Positions 36,611 through 45,391 of a stretch of DNA of 64,000 nucleotides are shown here, piece after piece. The stretch is taken from positions 62,001-126,000 of the forward strand of contig JAEZDY010000010.1 of NCBI GenBank assembly GCA_023417935.1. The letters are read 5' to 3'. Positions within the stretch are counted from its first letter, which is position 1, and every line of letters starts with the position of its first letter. A model generated the notes under the pieces. That model did not search any database and was not told the DNA's origin. It saw nothing but the letters and a program-made list of their open reading frames with translations. Source of the DNA: Bacteroidota bacterium (GTDB lineage Bacteria; Bacteroidota; Bacteroidia; Bacteroidales; Lentimicrobiaceae). Both the position numbers and the translations under genes were made by a program.

Positions 36611-37735
36611 TTACCTGGGTTTAAACTTAATTAGCTTTCGACCTAAGTATACTCTTTTCAGCCAGAATGGAAGCACAAAAGCACCGATTATCAGATATGG
36701 ATAATATGATAGTAAGCGCCAGGATAATGCAACTAAAGTGGTGAGATCAAATGTTGAACCGGCAATAAATTCGCGCAGGAACACTGGGAAAAAGAATTCG
36801 GCAATACCACTGCCGCCGGGAGTAGGACTGATCAGCATTATTACCCACATCATTAACTGTCGTGCCATGATAAGCATATGATCTCCAATTGGGACTGCAG
36901 AAGTAAATCCAACAATAAGGAAATTAACTATCAGAAATCTGCCTAACCACGCTAGTCCCGTTGCGCCCGCTGCCTTAAGCCAGAAGTCGTATGACTTGTT
37001 CCTGAATCCTAAAGATGCTTGTACTATCTGGTCACCTGTATGCTCAGCAGCATGGGCAAAACGTTTGAGGTATTTAAAGCGGGTGATGTTAATTAAGAGC
37101 CATTTAAGTCCTCCCGGATTAACAAAAACACCATACGATAGCAGGATGGTTATCAGAGCAATTAACAGATAGCCAATGCTGAAAATACCCATGGTGCTAA
37201 ATTTCATACCAAGTAAACTAAAATCATGTCCCTGCACTGACAAGCGCTCCACCCCGGCAAGAATAAACGTTAAAGGAACCAGTACTATATAAAAAAGCTC
37301 ATCAAGAAGAGCCGTTACCATGACTATGGCAGTTGAACGACCTGTTCCAAGTTTTTCCTTCGTAAGAATAAATATGGCAATGGCTGACCCCCCTACGACT
37401 GAAGGAGTAACACTTGAAGCAAACTCCCATAGAAATATTACCTGAAACGATTTTCTCCACGATAATGTATTTCCTGTCAATAACCGGATTCTATACATGT
37501 ATGCCAGATCTCGGACTGCAATCATAAGTATTGCCAGGCCAAAGCAAAATATTGACCCCCATGTGATGTTTATGGATCTTATGTCGCCATGTGACAAGTC
37601 TTTTATTAACATGTACACAATCACAGCAAGACCTATAATTATCGGAATTATAACTCTTCGAAATGCGAATATTCTTAAAATTGCCCTATGCTGACTTGCC
37701 ATATCTTGGTTCATAGTTAGGTGATAATGCTTCAC
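36611..37735 (-). CDS. LPG synthetase-like (UPF0104/flippase-like) membrane protein
   Basis: 374 residues, about eight membrane helices. FASSVTPSVVGGSAIAIFIL and MLISPTPGGSGIAEFFFPVF are the two conserved Pro/Gly motifs of the lysylphosphatidylglycerol synthetase TM family (YbhN/AglD-like). Such proteins move or modify lipids in the inner membrane. A second ATG lies at codon 8, so the start may be later. Stop TAA. Confidence 0.85.
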   Translation of the reverse strand: MKHYHLTMNQDMASQHRAILRIFAFRRVIIPIIIGLAVIVYMLIKDLSHGDIRSINITWGSIFCFGLAILMIAVRDLAYMYRIRLLTGNTLSWRKSFQVIFLWEFASSVTPSVVGGSAIAIFILTKEKLGTGRSTAIVMVTALLDELFYIVLVPLTFILAGVERLSVQGHDFSLLGMKFSTMGIFSIGYLLIALITILLSYGVFVNPGGLKWLLINITRFKYLKRFAHAAEHTGDQIVQASLGFRNKSYDFWLKAAGATGLAWLGRFLIVNFLIVGFTSAVPIGDHMLIMARQLMMWVIMLISPTPGGSGIAEFFFPVFLREFIAGSTFDLTTLVALSWRLLSYYPYLIIGAFVLPFWLKRVYLGRKLIKFKPR

Positions 37736-37948
37736 CTGAACTACCAGTAGTCAAAATTACACTTAATTGTTGAATTAGAAGTAGCCTTTTATTTCCTGAA
37801 ATCGGTCATTTTGGCTGCTTTCATATAATTAGCAACAAATTAATCGGTCATTATGACCTGTTAAGTATCAATTTTACCGTTTTTTTGCCTTGGCATGTAA
37901 ATTGAAAACAGTTGAGAAGAAACCAAAAATAATTAGGAGGATATAACA

Positions 37949-38353
37949 ATGAACACAATCAGATTTAATCAACCATCACTAAGTTTAATAGATCAGTTCT
38001 TTAGTAATTCAATGCTTGATTCGGGGAGATATAGCTACCCGGCTAATATTTTTGACAATGAGAACTCTTTTGTCATAGAAATGTCAGCTCCAGGCTTTAG
38101 CAAAGAAGATATTCGCATCAATCTGGAGCAGAATACACTGACCATTAGCGCTGAATTAAAACAGCAGGATGAAGTTCAGGATGAAAAATATCTGCGCAGA
38201 GAATTTAACCAGCAGAACTTAAACCGCAGTTTTGTCCTGCCTAAATCAGTAGATATGGACAAGATCACTGCAGATTATCAGAATGGAATCTTAGAAATCA
38301 CCCTTCCAAGAAGGGAAGATGCTGTAATAAAGAAGGAAATTTCAATCCAATAA
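37949..38353 (+). CDS. Hsp20/alpha-crystallin small heat-shock protein
   Basis: 134 residues. Alpha-crystallin domain about 32-125: FVIEMSAPGFSKEDIRINLE, LRREFNQQNLNRSFVLP, and the C-terminal GILEITLPR (the I-x-I-type motif follows as ISI). An ATP-independent holdase in the cytoplasm. It has a strong Shine-Dalgarno AGGAGG 8 bases upstream, uncommon in Bacteroidota. Followed by a terminator. Confidence 0.95.
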   Translation: MNTIRFNQPSLSLIDQFFSNSMLDSGRYSYPANIFDNENSFVIEMSAPGFSKEDIRINLEQNTLTISAELKQQDEVQDEKYLRREFNQQNLNRSFVLPKSVDMDKITADYQNGILEITLPRREDAVIKKEISIQ

Positions 38354-38395
38354 TTCGCATTTCCTGTAATTCAAATGTTTAATGGAAATAACTTC

Positions 38396-38427
38396 AAAGG
38401 TGTATCATCAATGGTACACCTTTTTTA
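38396..38427 (+). terminator. Terminator of the hsp20 gene
   Basis: Stem AAAGGTGTA / TACACCTTT (9 bp, 10-base loop) followed by TTT. Confidence 0.8.
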
Positions 38428-38473
38428 GTATAACCATAAGAGTCAAATTTTTAGTATAACCATAAGAGTCAAA
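38422..38473 (+). repeat. 26-bp perfect tandem duplication
   Basis: TTTTTAGTATAACCATAAGA plus GTCAAA occurs twice head to tail (38422-38447 and 38448-38473), in the gap between hsp20 and the phospholipase gene. Confidence 0.9.
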
Positions 38474-38494
38474 GGAGGGGTCATAAAGCATTTT

Positions 38495-39604
38495 TCAGAA
38501 CAAATGCCGGAAAGGGAGCAACATCCAACCAAAAATCTTTTCTATCAAAGGCCTGCGTAGGTATGCCTCATAATTAAAGGGTTGGCAGCCTTTTAAACTT
38601 TCACGCAAATGAATGTCAACCATATCAACTATCTCAGGCTGATGACCTACCAACATGATTTCATGCTGATACCTGAAGCTCCTGTAATCAAAATTTGCTG
38701 ACCCAACAGCAAATGTTGCCTTGTCAACCATGAGACACTTAGCATGAAGGTTGCTTTCAATGTAAAAGTGCATGTTTATGCCATTTTTGTAAAAGAACTT
38801 AAGATACTTATCCCTAAGAAGGTCTACTATCTTTACATCAGAGTGGCGCGGCATAATTACAATAACATTTACCCCCCTGTTTGCAGCCTGTGCCATAAGA
38901 CGCCTCAATTTAAAGCCCGGAAGGAAATAGGGTGTTTCAATAATGATCTCTTTTTTTGCTCCCTTTATAAGCTTTTCGTATCGCTTTTTAATTTGCTGGC
39001 GATATATGGAAGGAAGATCCTGTATAATCTCAAAACCGTCGATGTATAAGGTTTTCTTGTACGAGAACTTATTAAAAATATACTTGTCGTAAAGTTTTGA
39101 ACTGTCAATAATGGTTTTCTTTAATATTGGTGCGAGAGGCCCTTCAATCCGAAGGCAAATTTCACGCCAGGTTGCCGAATATCCTGTAAGGTTTGGTGAA
39201 CCTATATAAGCTATCTCATCATCTATAACAAGTATTTTACGGTGGTTGCGCCTGTGGTTTTTTGTAAAGAAGTCGACAAAAAACTTCATTTTCCTGAAAA
39301 ACCTGACCTCCCCCCCGTTTTTTGTAATTGGTTCAAAGAACGCAGGTGATGGAGTAGTTCCCCATGAATCGAGGAGTATTTTAACGGTTAACCCTTGCTG
39401 GCATTTGACTGCAAGAATATCCCTGAAACTTTCTCCAGTGTAGTCATAACCTATTCTGTATATTTCAAGGTATATGCTTTTTGTGGCCATTGCAATATCG
39501 TCGTGCATTGCCGCAAGTATTTCAGGTTGAGCATCTATGAGAGTTACCTTGTAATCTCTCCGATTATCATTCGTGATTTCTTTTATAGCTTCTGAACGTT
39601 TCAC
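38495..39604 (-). CDS. Phospholipase D family protein (cardiolipin synthase-like)
   Basis: 369 residues, no membrane helix at the N-terminus. Two HKD motifs: HRKILVIDDEIAYIGSPN (about 141-158) and HAKCLMVDKATFAVGSANFD (about 291-310), each with the downstream Gly-Ser-x-Asn. Typical of phosphatidyl transfer such as cardiolipin synthesis. Monocistronic. Substrate by family only; stop TGA or TAA region near 38495. Confidence 0.88.
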   Translation of the reverse strand: MKRSEAIKEITNDNRRDYKVTLIDAQPEILAAMHDDIAMATKSIYLEIYRIGYDYTGESFRDILAVKCQQGLTVKILLDSWGTTPSPAFFEPITKNGGEVRFFRKMKFFVDFFTKNHRRNHRKILVIDDEIAYIGSPNLTGYSATWREICLRIEGPLAPILKKTIIDSSKLYDKYIFNKFSYKKTLYIDGFEIIQDLPSIYRQQIKKRYEKLIKGAKKEIIIETPYFLPGFKLRRLMAQAANRGVNVIVIMPRHSDVKIVDLLRDKYLKFFYKNGINMHFYIESNLHAKCLMVDKATFAVGSANFDYRSFRYQHEIMLVGHQPEIVDMVDIHLRESLKGCQPFNYEAYLRRPLIEKIFGWMLLPFRHLF

Positions 39605-39721
39605 CTTGTTAGGAATAACAATTTGCCTAATGGCAAAGTTAAAAATATGTGAATACCAAATGACGGTTCTGTTAACAGAAATGAAAGTTATAACAGGTAT
39701 TAGCAGTCTGAAAATACCAAT

Positions 39722-40042
39722 TCAGGTAGTAGAGTAATGGTTATGAATCTCATGCATTATTAAACTTTTGAGCTTGCATGCAGTTGAATACCTGAAACCT
39801 TTACTTTCTATCTGGCTGTTTGTGTGTGATTCAATGAGGATATTTGCACCAAGCCTGGTTTTTAAAATATTCACATTCACAACGTTCGATAATGGAATCG
39901 TAACCTTAAAGTAAGTTTTTGAAAACCAAAGATTACGCTTGAGCGTAATAACATCGTGTTCAATTTCGATTATATCACCAGAAAGAAAGGCACCCCCAAA
40001 AAATGGAGTAGTTTTAAATTTCAATAGTGTATGATAATCCAT
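39722..40042 (-). CDS. Small PH-like domain protein
   Basis: 106 residues, mostly beta: FFGGAFLSGDIIEIEHDVIT, LKRNLWFSKTYFKVTIPLSN and a C-terminal helix (ACKLKSLIMHEIH). This resembles bacterial PH-domain proteins. No signal or TM. Function unknown; between the phospholipase and a response regulator. Confidence 0.6.
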   Translation of the reverse strand: MDYHTLLKFKTTPFFGGAFLSGDIIEIEHDVITLKRNLWFSKTYFKVTIPLSNVVNVNILKTRLGANILIESHTNSQIESKGFRYSTACKLKSLIMHEIHNHYSTT

Positions 40043-40157
40043 TTTAACCTTACCTTTTCAAAAGGCAAAGTAATAACATTAATTTTTAAGATATTTGCAT
40101 ATCTTTCAAACGTAGGGTTCTAGTTATCAGGCGTAGCTGTTTTGCTGATAATCGTAT

Positions 40158-40904
40158 TTAGAGGCTCTTAATTGCACTGAGCAATTCATCTCTTTTTCGG
40201 TTTGCAACAGGAATTAATGTATTGTCTTTTAGAACGCAAATGAGTTCATCCCTTTTAAAGCTACTGATATAGTTAAGGTTAATCAAATGTGAGTTGTGGA
40301 CTCTCAGAAAGCCGTAACCTTCAAGCATTTCATCATACTCACGCATCGATCGTGATATAAGGATTTGTTCTTGATCTACTAAATGAAAAGCAGTATAATT
40401 TCTATCCGACTCACATCTTATAATTTGGTCAATATCAACCACATGAATAGTATTCAGAGTTTTTAGAACTATTTTTCGATGTGGAACTTCCGGTTTACGA
40501 ATATTCTCGAGAAGCATCTTAATTGTTTCATTAACTGAGGCTTCATTCACAGGTGCACTTCCCTTTGCAACTGCATTCACTAACTCCTCAGGCTCCAAAG
40601 GCTTGGTCAGGTAGTCAATTGCATTAAATTTGAATGCCTTTATCGCGAACTCTTCATAGGCGGTGACGAAAATGACCTTAAAGTTTATTTTCTTAATTCT
40701 TTTTAGTAAATCAAAACCTGTACCATCAGGCATTTTTATATCTAAAAAAACCAGGTCAGGATTATTTGTATGTATGCATTCAATGCCTGACGACACACTA
40801 CCTGCGTCGCCTACAACTGTTACATCAGGACAATAAATATCAAGCAATTGCTTTAAGCTGTCGCGCGCATTCACTTCATCATCAATGATAACCACTCTTG
40901 TCAT
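40158..40904 (-). CDS. LytTR-family response regulator
   Basis: 248 residues. Receiver domain 1-120 with acidic pair Asp8/Asp9, phosphoacceptor Asp55 in LVFLDIKMPDG, Thr/Lys in VTAYEEFA and LTKPLE. LytTR DNA-binding domain about 141-245 (IIRCESDRNYTAFHL, FLRVHNSHLINLNYI). Usually paired with a LytS-type histidine kinase, but none is adjacent. Target genes unknown. Confidence 0.93.
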   Translation of the reverse strand: MTRVVIIDDEVNARDSLKQLLDIYCPDVTVVGDAGSVSSGIECIHTNNPDLVFLDIKMPDGTGFDLLKRIKKINFKVIFVTAYEEFAIKAFKFNAIDYLTKPLEPEELVNAVAKGSAPVNEASVNETIKMLLENIRKPEVPHRKIVLKTLNTIHVVDIDQIIRCESDRNYTAFHLVDQEQILISRSMREYDEMLEGYGFLRVHNSHLINLNYISSFKRDELICVLKDNTLIPVANRKRDELLSAIKSL

Positions 40905-41027
40905 GACCTATGTTTTGTTTCTTTTTTTTTCATTACAATATTAAGTAAATAAGACGAATAAAGCTATTAAGACCTTCCTTTTTTTTGACTTAAATAATAA
41001 TGTAAATTTGCATTTAAAAGGTTCATT

Positions 41028-41900
41028 ATGTTAAAATCAATGACCGGCTTTGGGAAGAGTACAATAATTCTTGAAGGAAAAACGGTAACAATAGAAATTA
41101 AATCATTAAACAGCAAGCAGTTAGACTTAAATATCAAGTTACCCCCGGCTTTCAGGGAAAAGGAACCTGAAATCAGGAGCGTTATTTCTCAGAAGCTTGA
41201 AAGAGGTAAAATTGAGTTGTCAGGTATTATTGATTATACTGACGCTGAGCTCCCTTCTTCTTTCAACCGCTCATTAATATCCGCTTATCACAGGGAATTG
41301 AAAGATATTGCCGTATCATTAGGTGAAAATGACACTAACCTACTGTCGGTTATAATGAAAATACCTGATGTACTGAAACCATCGCGTGAAGTCCTGTCTG
41401 ATGAAGAATGGGAATTAATAAGTACCTGCCTGTTTGATGCCATTGGAGAGTTAAATAAGTTCAGGCAACATGAAGGCGAATTATTAAGGAGTGATTTTAA
41501 AGGCAGGATTGAAACCATAGCTAATCTGCTTGGCAATCTTGGCATTTTTGAGGAATCACGTAACAGGCAGTTCAGAGAAAAGCTCAGAGCTTCAGTAAGT
41601 GAATTTGCAGCAAACAACACACTTGATTCAAACCGTTTTGAGCAGGAGATCATCTATTATCTTGAAAAACTTGATATTACAGAGGAAAAGGTACGGCTAC
41701 TCAAGCATCTTGAATATTTCACTGATACAATGAATGAATCAGAAACAAATGGACGAAAACTATCCTTTGTAACTCAGGAGATAGGGCGTGAAATTAACAC
41801 TATCGGATCAAAGGCCAATGATGCAAACATCCAGCGTATAGTTGTACAAATGAAGGACGAACTGGAGAAAATAAAGGAACAACTGGCGAATATACTTTAG
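41028..41900 (+). CDS. yicC: YicC-family endoribonuclease
   Basis: 290 residues. MLKSMTGFGKS at the N-terminus, RGKIELSG near residue 63, and the C-terminal GRKLSFVTQEIGREINTIGS and QRIVVQMKDELEKIKEQ blocks are family signatures. Members cut RNA and affect stress and mRNA turnover. First gene of yicC-gmk-nadD, the usual arrangement with guanylate kinase. Ends in TAG as a true stop. Confidence 0.93.
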   Translation: MLKSMTGFGKSTIILEGKTVTIEIKSLNSKQLDLNIKLPPAFREKEPEIRSVISQKLERGKIELSGIIDYTDAELPSSFNRSLISAYHRELKDIAVSLGENDTNLLSVIMKIPDVLKPSREVLSDEEWELISTCLFDAIGELNKFRQHEGELLRSDFKGRIETIANLLGNLGIFEESRNRQFREKLRASVSEFAANNTLDSNRFEQEIIYYLEKLDITEEKVRLLKHLEYFTDTMNESETNGRKLSFVTQEIGREINTIGSKANDANIQRIVVQMKDELEKIKEQLANIL

Positions 41901-41978
41901 TATTCGAATAATCAATGGTTCAAAAGGCTGAATGCTGGTCGCAGTTGAACTATCCATTAATATTTTTAGTACTTGTAA

Positions 41979-42560
41979 ATGCAACGAATATCAAAACTCA
42001 TTATAATCTCTGCTCCTTCAGGTTCAGGTAAAACTACCATTGTTAAGCACTTGCTTGCAACTTTTCCGTCAATAGCCTTTTCAGTTTCAGCTACCAGCCG
42101 GAAATTAAGATCAGGTGAAACTGATGGTAAAGACTATTTCTTTATTTCAGAAGATGAATTCAAACAGAAAATTGATTCGTCTGAACTTCTGGAGTGGCAG
42201 GAAGTATATGCCAGCAGTTATTACGGCACCCTGAGAAGTGAAGTTGAAAGACTGTTAAACGAAGGCAAAGATGTTATTTTTGATGTTGATGTTGTTGGAG
42301 GCCTTAACATAAAAAAAGAATTTGGCAACCGCGCTCTTGCAGTATTTGTTTGTCCTCCTTCAATCGAATCTCTTGAAGAAAGGTTAGTTTTCCGTAATAC
42401 TGATTCTATAGAAACCATCAGGAAACGCATTGAGAAAGCGGCTCACGAATTATCTTATGCTGATAAGTTTGATTATGTGTTAGTTAATGAGAACCTTGAT
42501 GTTGCCAAAGAAACTATTGTTAATGTTGTAAATGAATTCCTTAATTCTGTTGAGTCCTAA
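41979..42560 (+). CDS. gmk: Guanylate kinase
   Basis: 193 residues, normal length. P-loop SAPSGSGKTT at 11-20, GMP-binding SRKLRSGETDGKDYFF, and FDVDVVGGLNIKK. Converts GMP and ATP to GDP and ADP. Follows yicC by 78 bases. Confidence 0.96.
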   Translation: MQRISKLIIISAPSGSGKTTIVKHLLATFPSIAFSVSATSRKLRSGETDGKDYFFISEDEFKQKIDSSELLEWQEVYASSYYGTLRSEVERLLNEGKDVIFDVDVVGGLNIKKEFGNRALAVFVCPPSIESLEERLVFRNTDSIETIRKRIEKAAHELSYADKFDYVLVNENLDVAKETIVNVVNEFLNSVES

Positions 42561-42572
42561 AATTCAAGAATA

Positions 42573-43157
42573 ATGTCAATAGAGAAACCCACAGCACTTT
42601 TCTTCGGATCATTCAATCCAATTCATATCGGGCATTTATGTGTTGCTGAATATCTCGTTGAATTTGGTGGAATGGATGAGGTGTGGTTTGTTGTATCTCC
42701 TTTGAACCCTCTCAAGGACAAGGCGACTCTTCTTAGCGACTACGCACGTTATGAAATGGCGCAGGAAGCAATAGGTAAGGATACCCGCTTCAGGGTGTCA
42801 GATATTGAATTCCATATGGCCAAACCATCTTACACCATTGATACACTTGCACATCTGAGCGAAAAGTATCCGGGCAGGCAGTTCATACTTACCGGTGGCA
42901 CCGACCTATTGGTAAGCTTCCATAAGTGGAAGAATTACGAACAGATTCTGGAACACTACAAACTTTTATTGTATCCACGGCATGGTAGCGATGATCATCC
43001 TTTAACGAAGCATCCTTCAATTACTTTGATTGATGCCCCCCGCATAGAAATCTCTGCCAGCTTTATCAGAGGTGCTATTAAAAATAAAAAGTCTGTACGG
43101 TATTTTCTGCCTGATGCTGTTTACAAGCTTATTGATAAATATGGTTATTACCTATAG
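42573..43157 (+). CDS. nadD: Nicotinate-nucleotide adenylyltransferase
   Basis: 194 residues. N-terminal nucleotidyltransferase motif FGSFNPIHIGHL, VSPLNPLKDK, DTLAHLSEKYP, and C-terminal ISASFIRGAIKNKKSVRYFLP (the SxTxxR-like motif). Makes deamido-NAD. 12 bases after gmk. Ends in TAG. Confidence 0.95.
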   Translation: MSIEKPTALFFGSFNPIHIGHLCVAEYLVEFGGMDEVWFVVSPLNPLKDKATLLSDYARYEMAQEAIGKDTRFRVSDIEFHMAKPSYTIDTLAHLSEKYPGRQFILTGGTDLLVSFHKWKNYEQILEHYKLLLYPRHGSDDHPLTKHPSITLIDAPRIEISASFIRGAIKNKKSVRYFLPDAVYKLIDKYGYYL

Positions 43158-43175
43158 TTTAGGTTACCTTCAATT

Positions 43176-43310
43176 GCTTATGATTACTCCCTTTTATCCA
43201 GGCCACCACCTATAGCTTATGATTACTACCTTTAGCTCTGGCCACCACCTATAGCTTATGATTACTACCTTTAGCTCTGGCACAAAAATGCTTATGATTA
43301 CTACCTATAA
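43176..43310 (+). repeat. 39-bp imperfect tandem repeat, four copies
   Basis: GCTTATGATTACT begins at 43176, 43215, 43254 and 43290 (period 39, 39, 36), with CTGGCCACCACCTATA-like intervening sequence. It lies between convergent nadD and holB. No CRISPR features. Confidence 0.85.
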
Positions 43311-43317
43311 CAGAGGA

Positions 43318-44448
43318 TTACATCTTCAACCACTTCATGGCCTTCAGTGAAATGTCGGTAAAGAGTATTGTGCCGCTGGCATTGCGCTCAATATGATAAA
43401 TTGCTTCGTTGAATTCTTCGGCAAACAGGTGCACATTTTTTGGATTAATAAAAGGAGTAAAGCCTTTAACGAAGGTCATTTCCTCTCCTTCGCTATTTAT
43501 GTTTGATTCTAATCCAAAGTTATTGAGTGTGCAAAATCTGACTACCCGTAACGCATACAGAAGGAATTTCTTCATGTTCTCCCTTCCCGAGCCATTGAAT
43601 TCAGTTGCCATTTTTGCCACTGCACTAACGTCTTTCCTGTAACATATCCTCATCCAGTCACGGAACTTTATGAATAAGTCACTGTGACTATCGCCATCAC
43701 TTACAATCTTAAGAGCTTCAGTCATATTGCCATCCGCCAGGAACTTGGCGCTCTTTGCTTCATCAGGAGTACATCCTGAGAGTTCTATTAAGCCTGCTTC
43801 AATTTCATCATCACCATACTTTGGAAACTTAACCAGTTGTGTTCGTGAGAGTATGGTTGGCAGAATCAAATCGTGTTGTTCAGAAATCAGTATGAACAGG
43901 GTTTTATCAGGTGGTTCCTCAAGAATCTTGAGTATTTTGTTAGCACCGGTATGATGTATTTTCTCAATCATCCAAATGATCATTACCTTATACTCTGACT
44001 CATAGGATGTATAGCTGAGCTTTCTGATCAGATCATTGCAATCTTCAGTATTGATAAGTCCCTGCTTGTTTTCAATACCTATTTGCTCATACCAGTCGCT
44101 CAGATTAAAGAATCCTTTTGATGAAGGAACCAATTTACGCCAGTGTGATAGAAACATAGTGCTCATTGGCTTTGAGTCAACCTCTTTGGTTGTAGCCACC
44201 GGATATAGGAAGTGGAGATCAGGATGTGCTAATTTGGTATACTGTAAACAGGATGGACATACACCACATGAATCTTCAGTGGTTCTATTCTTACAGTTGA
44301 TAAATTGGGCATATGCCAGTGCAACTGCCAGTTTTCCTGAACCCTGCGGGCCTAAGAACAACTGTGCATGACTTACTCTGTGCTCGTTAACGGTACGCTG
44401 TAACCTTGATTTTATAAGTTTTTGCCCCGGAATATCACTAAATCTCAT
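43318..44448 (-). CDS. holB: DNA polymerase III delta' subunit
   Basis: 376 residues. MRFSDIPGQKLIKSRLQ, Walker A FLGPQGSGKLAVA, zinc-module cysteines in DSCGVCPSCLQY, and HHTGANKILKILEEPPDKTL (AAA+ sensor region). Part of the clamp loader. The C-terminal domain is divergent, as usual. Its stop TAA/TGA lies at the end of the repeat block. Confidence 0.93.
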   Translation of the reverse strand: MRFSDIPGQKLIKSRLQRTVNEHRVSHAQLFLGPQGSGKLAVALAYAQFINCKNRTTEDSCGVCPSCLQYTKLAHPDLHFLYPVATTKEVDSKPMSTMFLSHWRKLVPSSKGFFNLSDWYEQIGIENKQGLINTEDCNDLIRKLSYTSYESEYKVMIIWMIEKIHHTGANKILKILEEPPDKTLFILISEQHDLILPTILSRTQLVKFPKYGDDEIEAGLIELSGCTPDEAKSAKFLADGNMTEALKIVSDGDSHSDLFIKFRDWMRICYRKDVSAVAKMATEFNGSGRENMKKFLLYALRVVRFCTLNNFGLESNINSEGEEMTFVKGFTPFINPKNVHLFAEEFNEAIYHIERNASGTILFTDISLKAMKWLKM

Positions 44449-44509
44449 TACAAATAAATTGAGGCAATAAAAGTAGTAAAAATGGTCACCCTGTTAGCAT
44501 TAACTGACG

Positions 44510-45280
44510 CTATTCTTCCCTGCGGTTTTCAAATTTCCTGCTGGCTATTTTAGCGGCAATGAATTCTCTGTTGAGGCGTGCAATGTTCTCAAGTGTTATA
44601 AGTTTGGGGCATTCAGCTTCACAGGCACCTGTGTTGGTGCAGTTACCAAAGCCCTGCCTGTCCATCTCTGCCACCATATTCTGCACTCTTTGATGTGCTT
44701 CAATCCTACCCTGGGGTAATAGTGCAAATTTTGAAACAAAAGCTCCTACAAATAACATGGCTGAAGCATTTTTGCAGGCTGCAACACAAGCACCACATGA
44801 TATACAGGCAGCAGCATCCATAGCCAGTTCAGCATCAACTTTTGGAACCGCGATGGCATTGGCATCAGGAACGCCTCCTGTGTTAACACTAACATAGCCG
44901 CCAGCCTGCACAATCCTGTCAAATGCTGATCTGTCAACTATAAGGTCTCTGAGTACCGGGAAAGCGCGTGCTCTCCAAGGTTCAATAACTATAGTATCGC
45001 CATCTTTAAACTTCCGCATGTGTAACTGGCAGGTAGTAACTGCAGTGTCAGGACCATGTGGCCGTCCGTTAATATACATACTGCAGGTACCGCAAATTCC
45101 TTCCCGGCAATCGTGGTCGAATGCAACAGGCTCTTCACCTTTGGCAACCAATGACTCGTTCAGTACATCCATCATCTCCAGGAAAGAACTGCTGGGAGAG
45201 ATATTATTGATTTTATAGGTAACAAATTTTCCTTTACTGACAGCGTTTTTCTGACGCCATATTTTAAGTGTAAGGTCCAT
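44510..45280 (-). CDS. sdhB: Succinate dehydrogenase/fumarate reductase iron-sulfur subunit
   Basis: 256 residues. 2Fe-2S motif CREGICGTCSMYINGRPHGP, 4Fe-4S motif CISCGACVAACKNAS, and the 3Fe-4S cluster CTNTGACEAECPK. Passes electrons between flavin and the membrane cytochrome. Last gene of the sdhC-A-B transcript. Confidence 0.95.
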   Translation of the reverse strand: MDLTLKIWRQKNAVSKGKFVTYKINNISPSSSFLEMMDVLNESLVAKGEEPVAFDHDCREGICGTCSMYINGRPHGPDTAVTTCQLHMRKFKDGDTIVIEPWRARAFPVLRDLIVDRSAFDRIVQAGGYVSVNTGGVPDANAIAVPKVDAELAMDAAACISCGACVAACKNASAMLFVGAFVSKFALLPQGRIEAHQRVQNMVAEMDRQGFGNCTNTGACEAECPKLITLENIARLNREFIAAKIASRKFENRREE

Positions 45281-45391
45281 ATTTTTTCATGTTTTGATTA
45301 ATAACAGTATCTGATCTCGTGTTACTGACCACCCGGTTGTTGCATTTATTATGCAGTGCGGTTACTGGTCAGTTTTTACTACTGCATACTG

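Noticed and set aside
43176..43310. CRISPR array
   Set aside because: Period too short, intervening sequence also repeated, no palindromic repeat and no cas genes.
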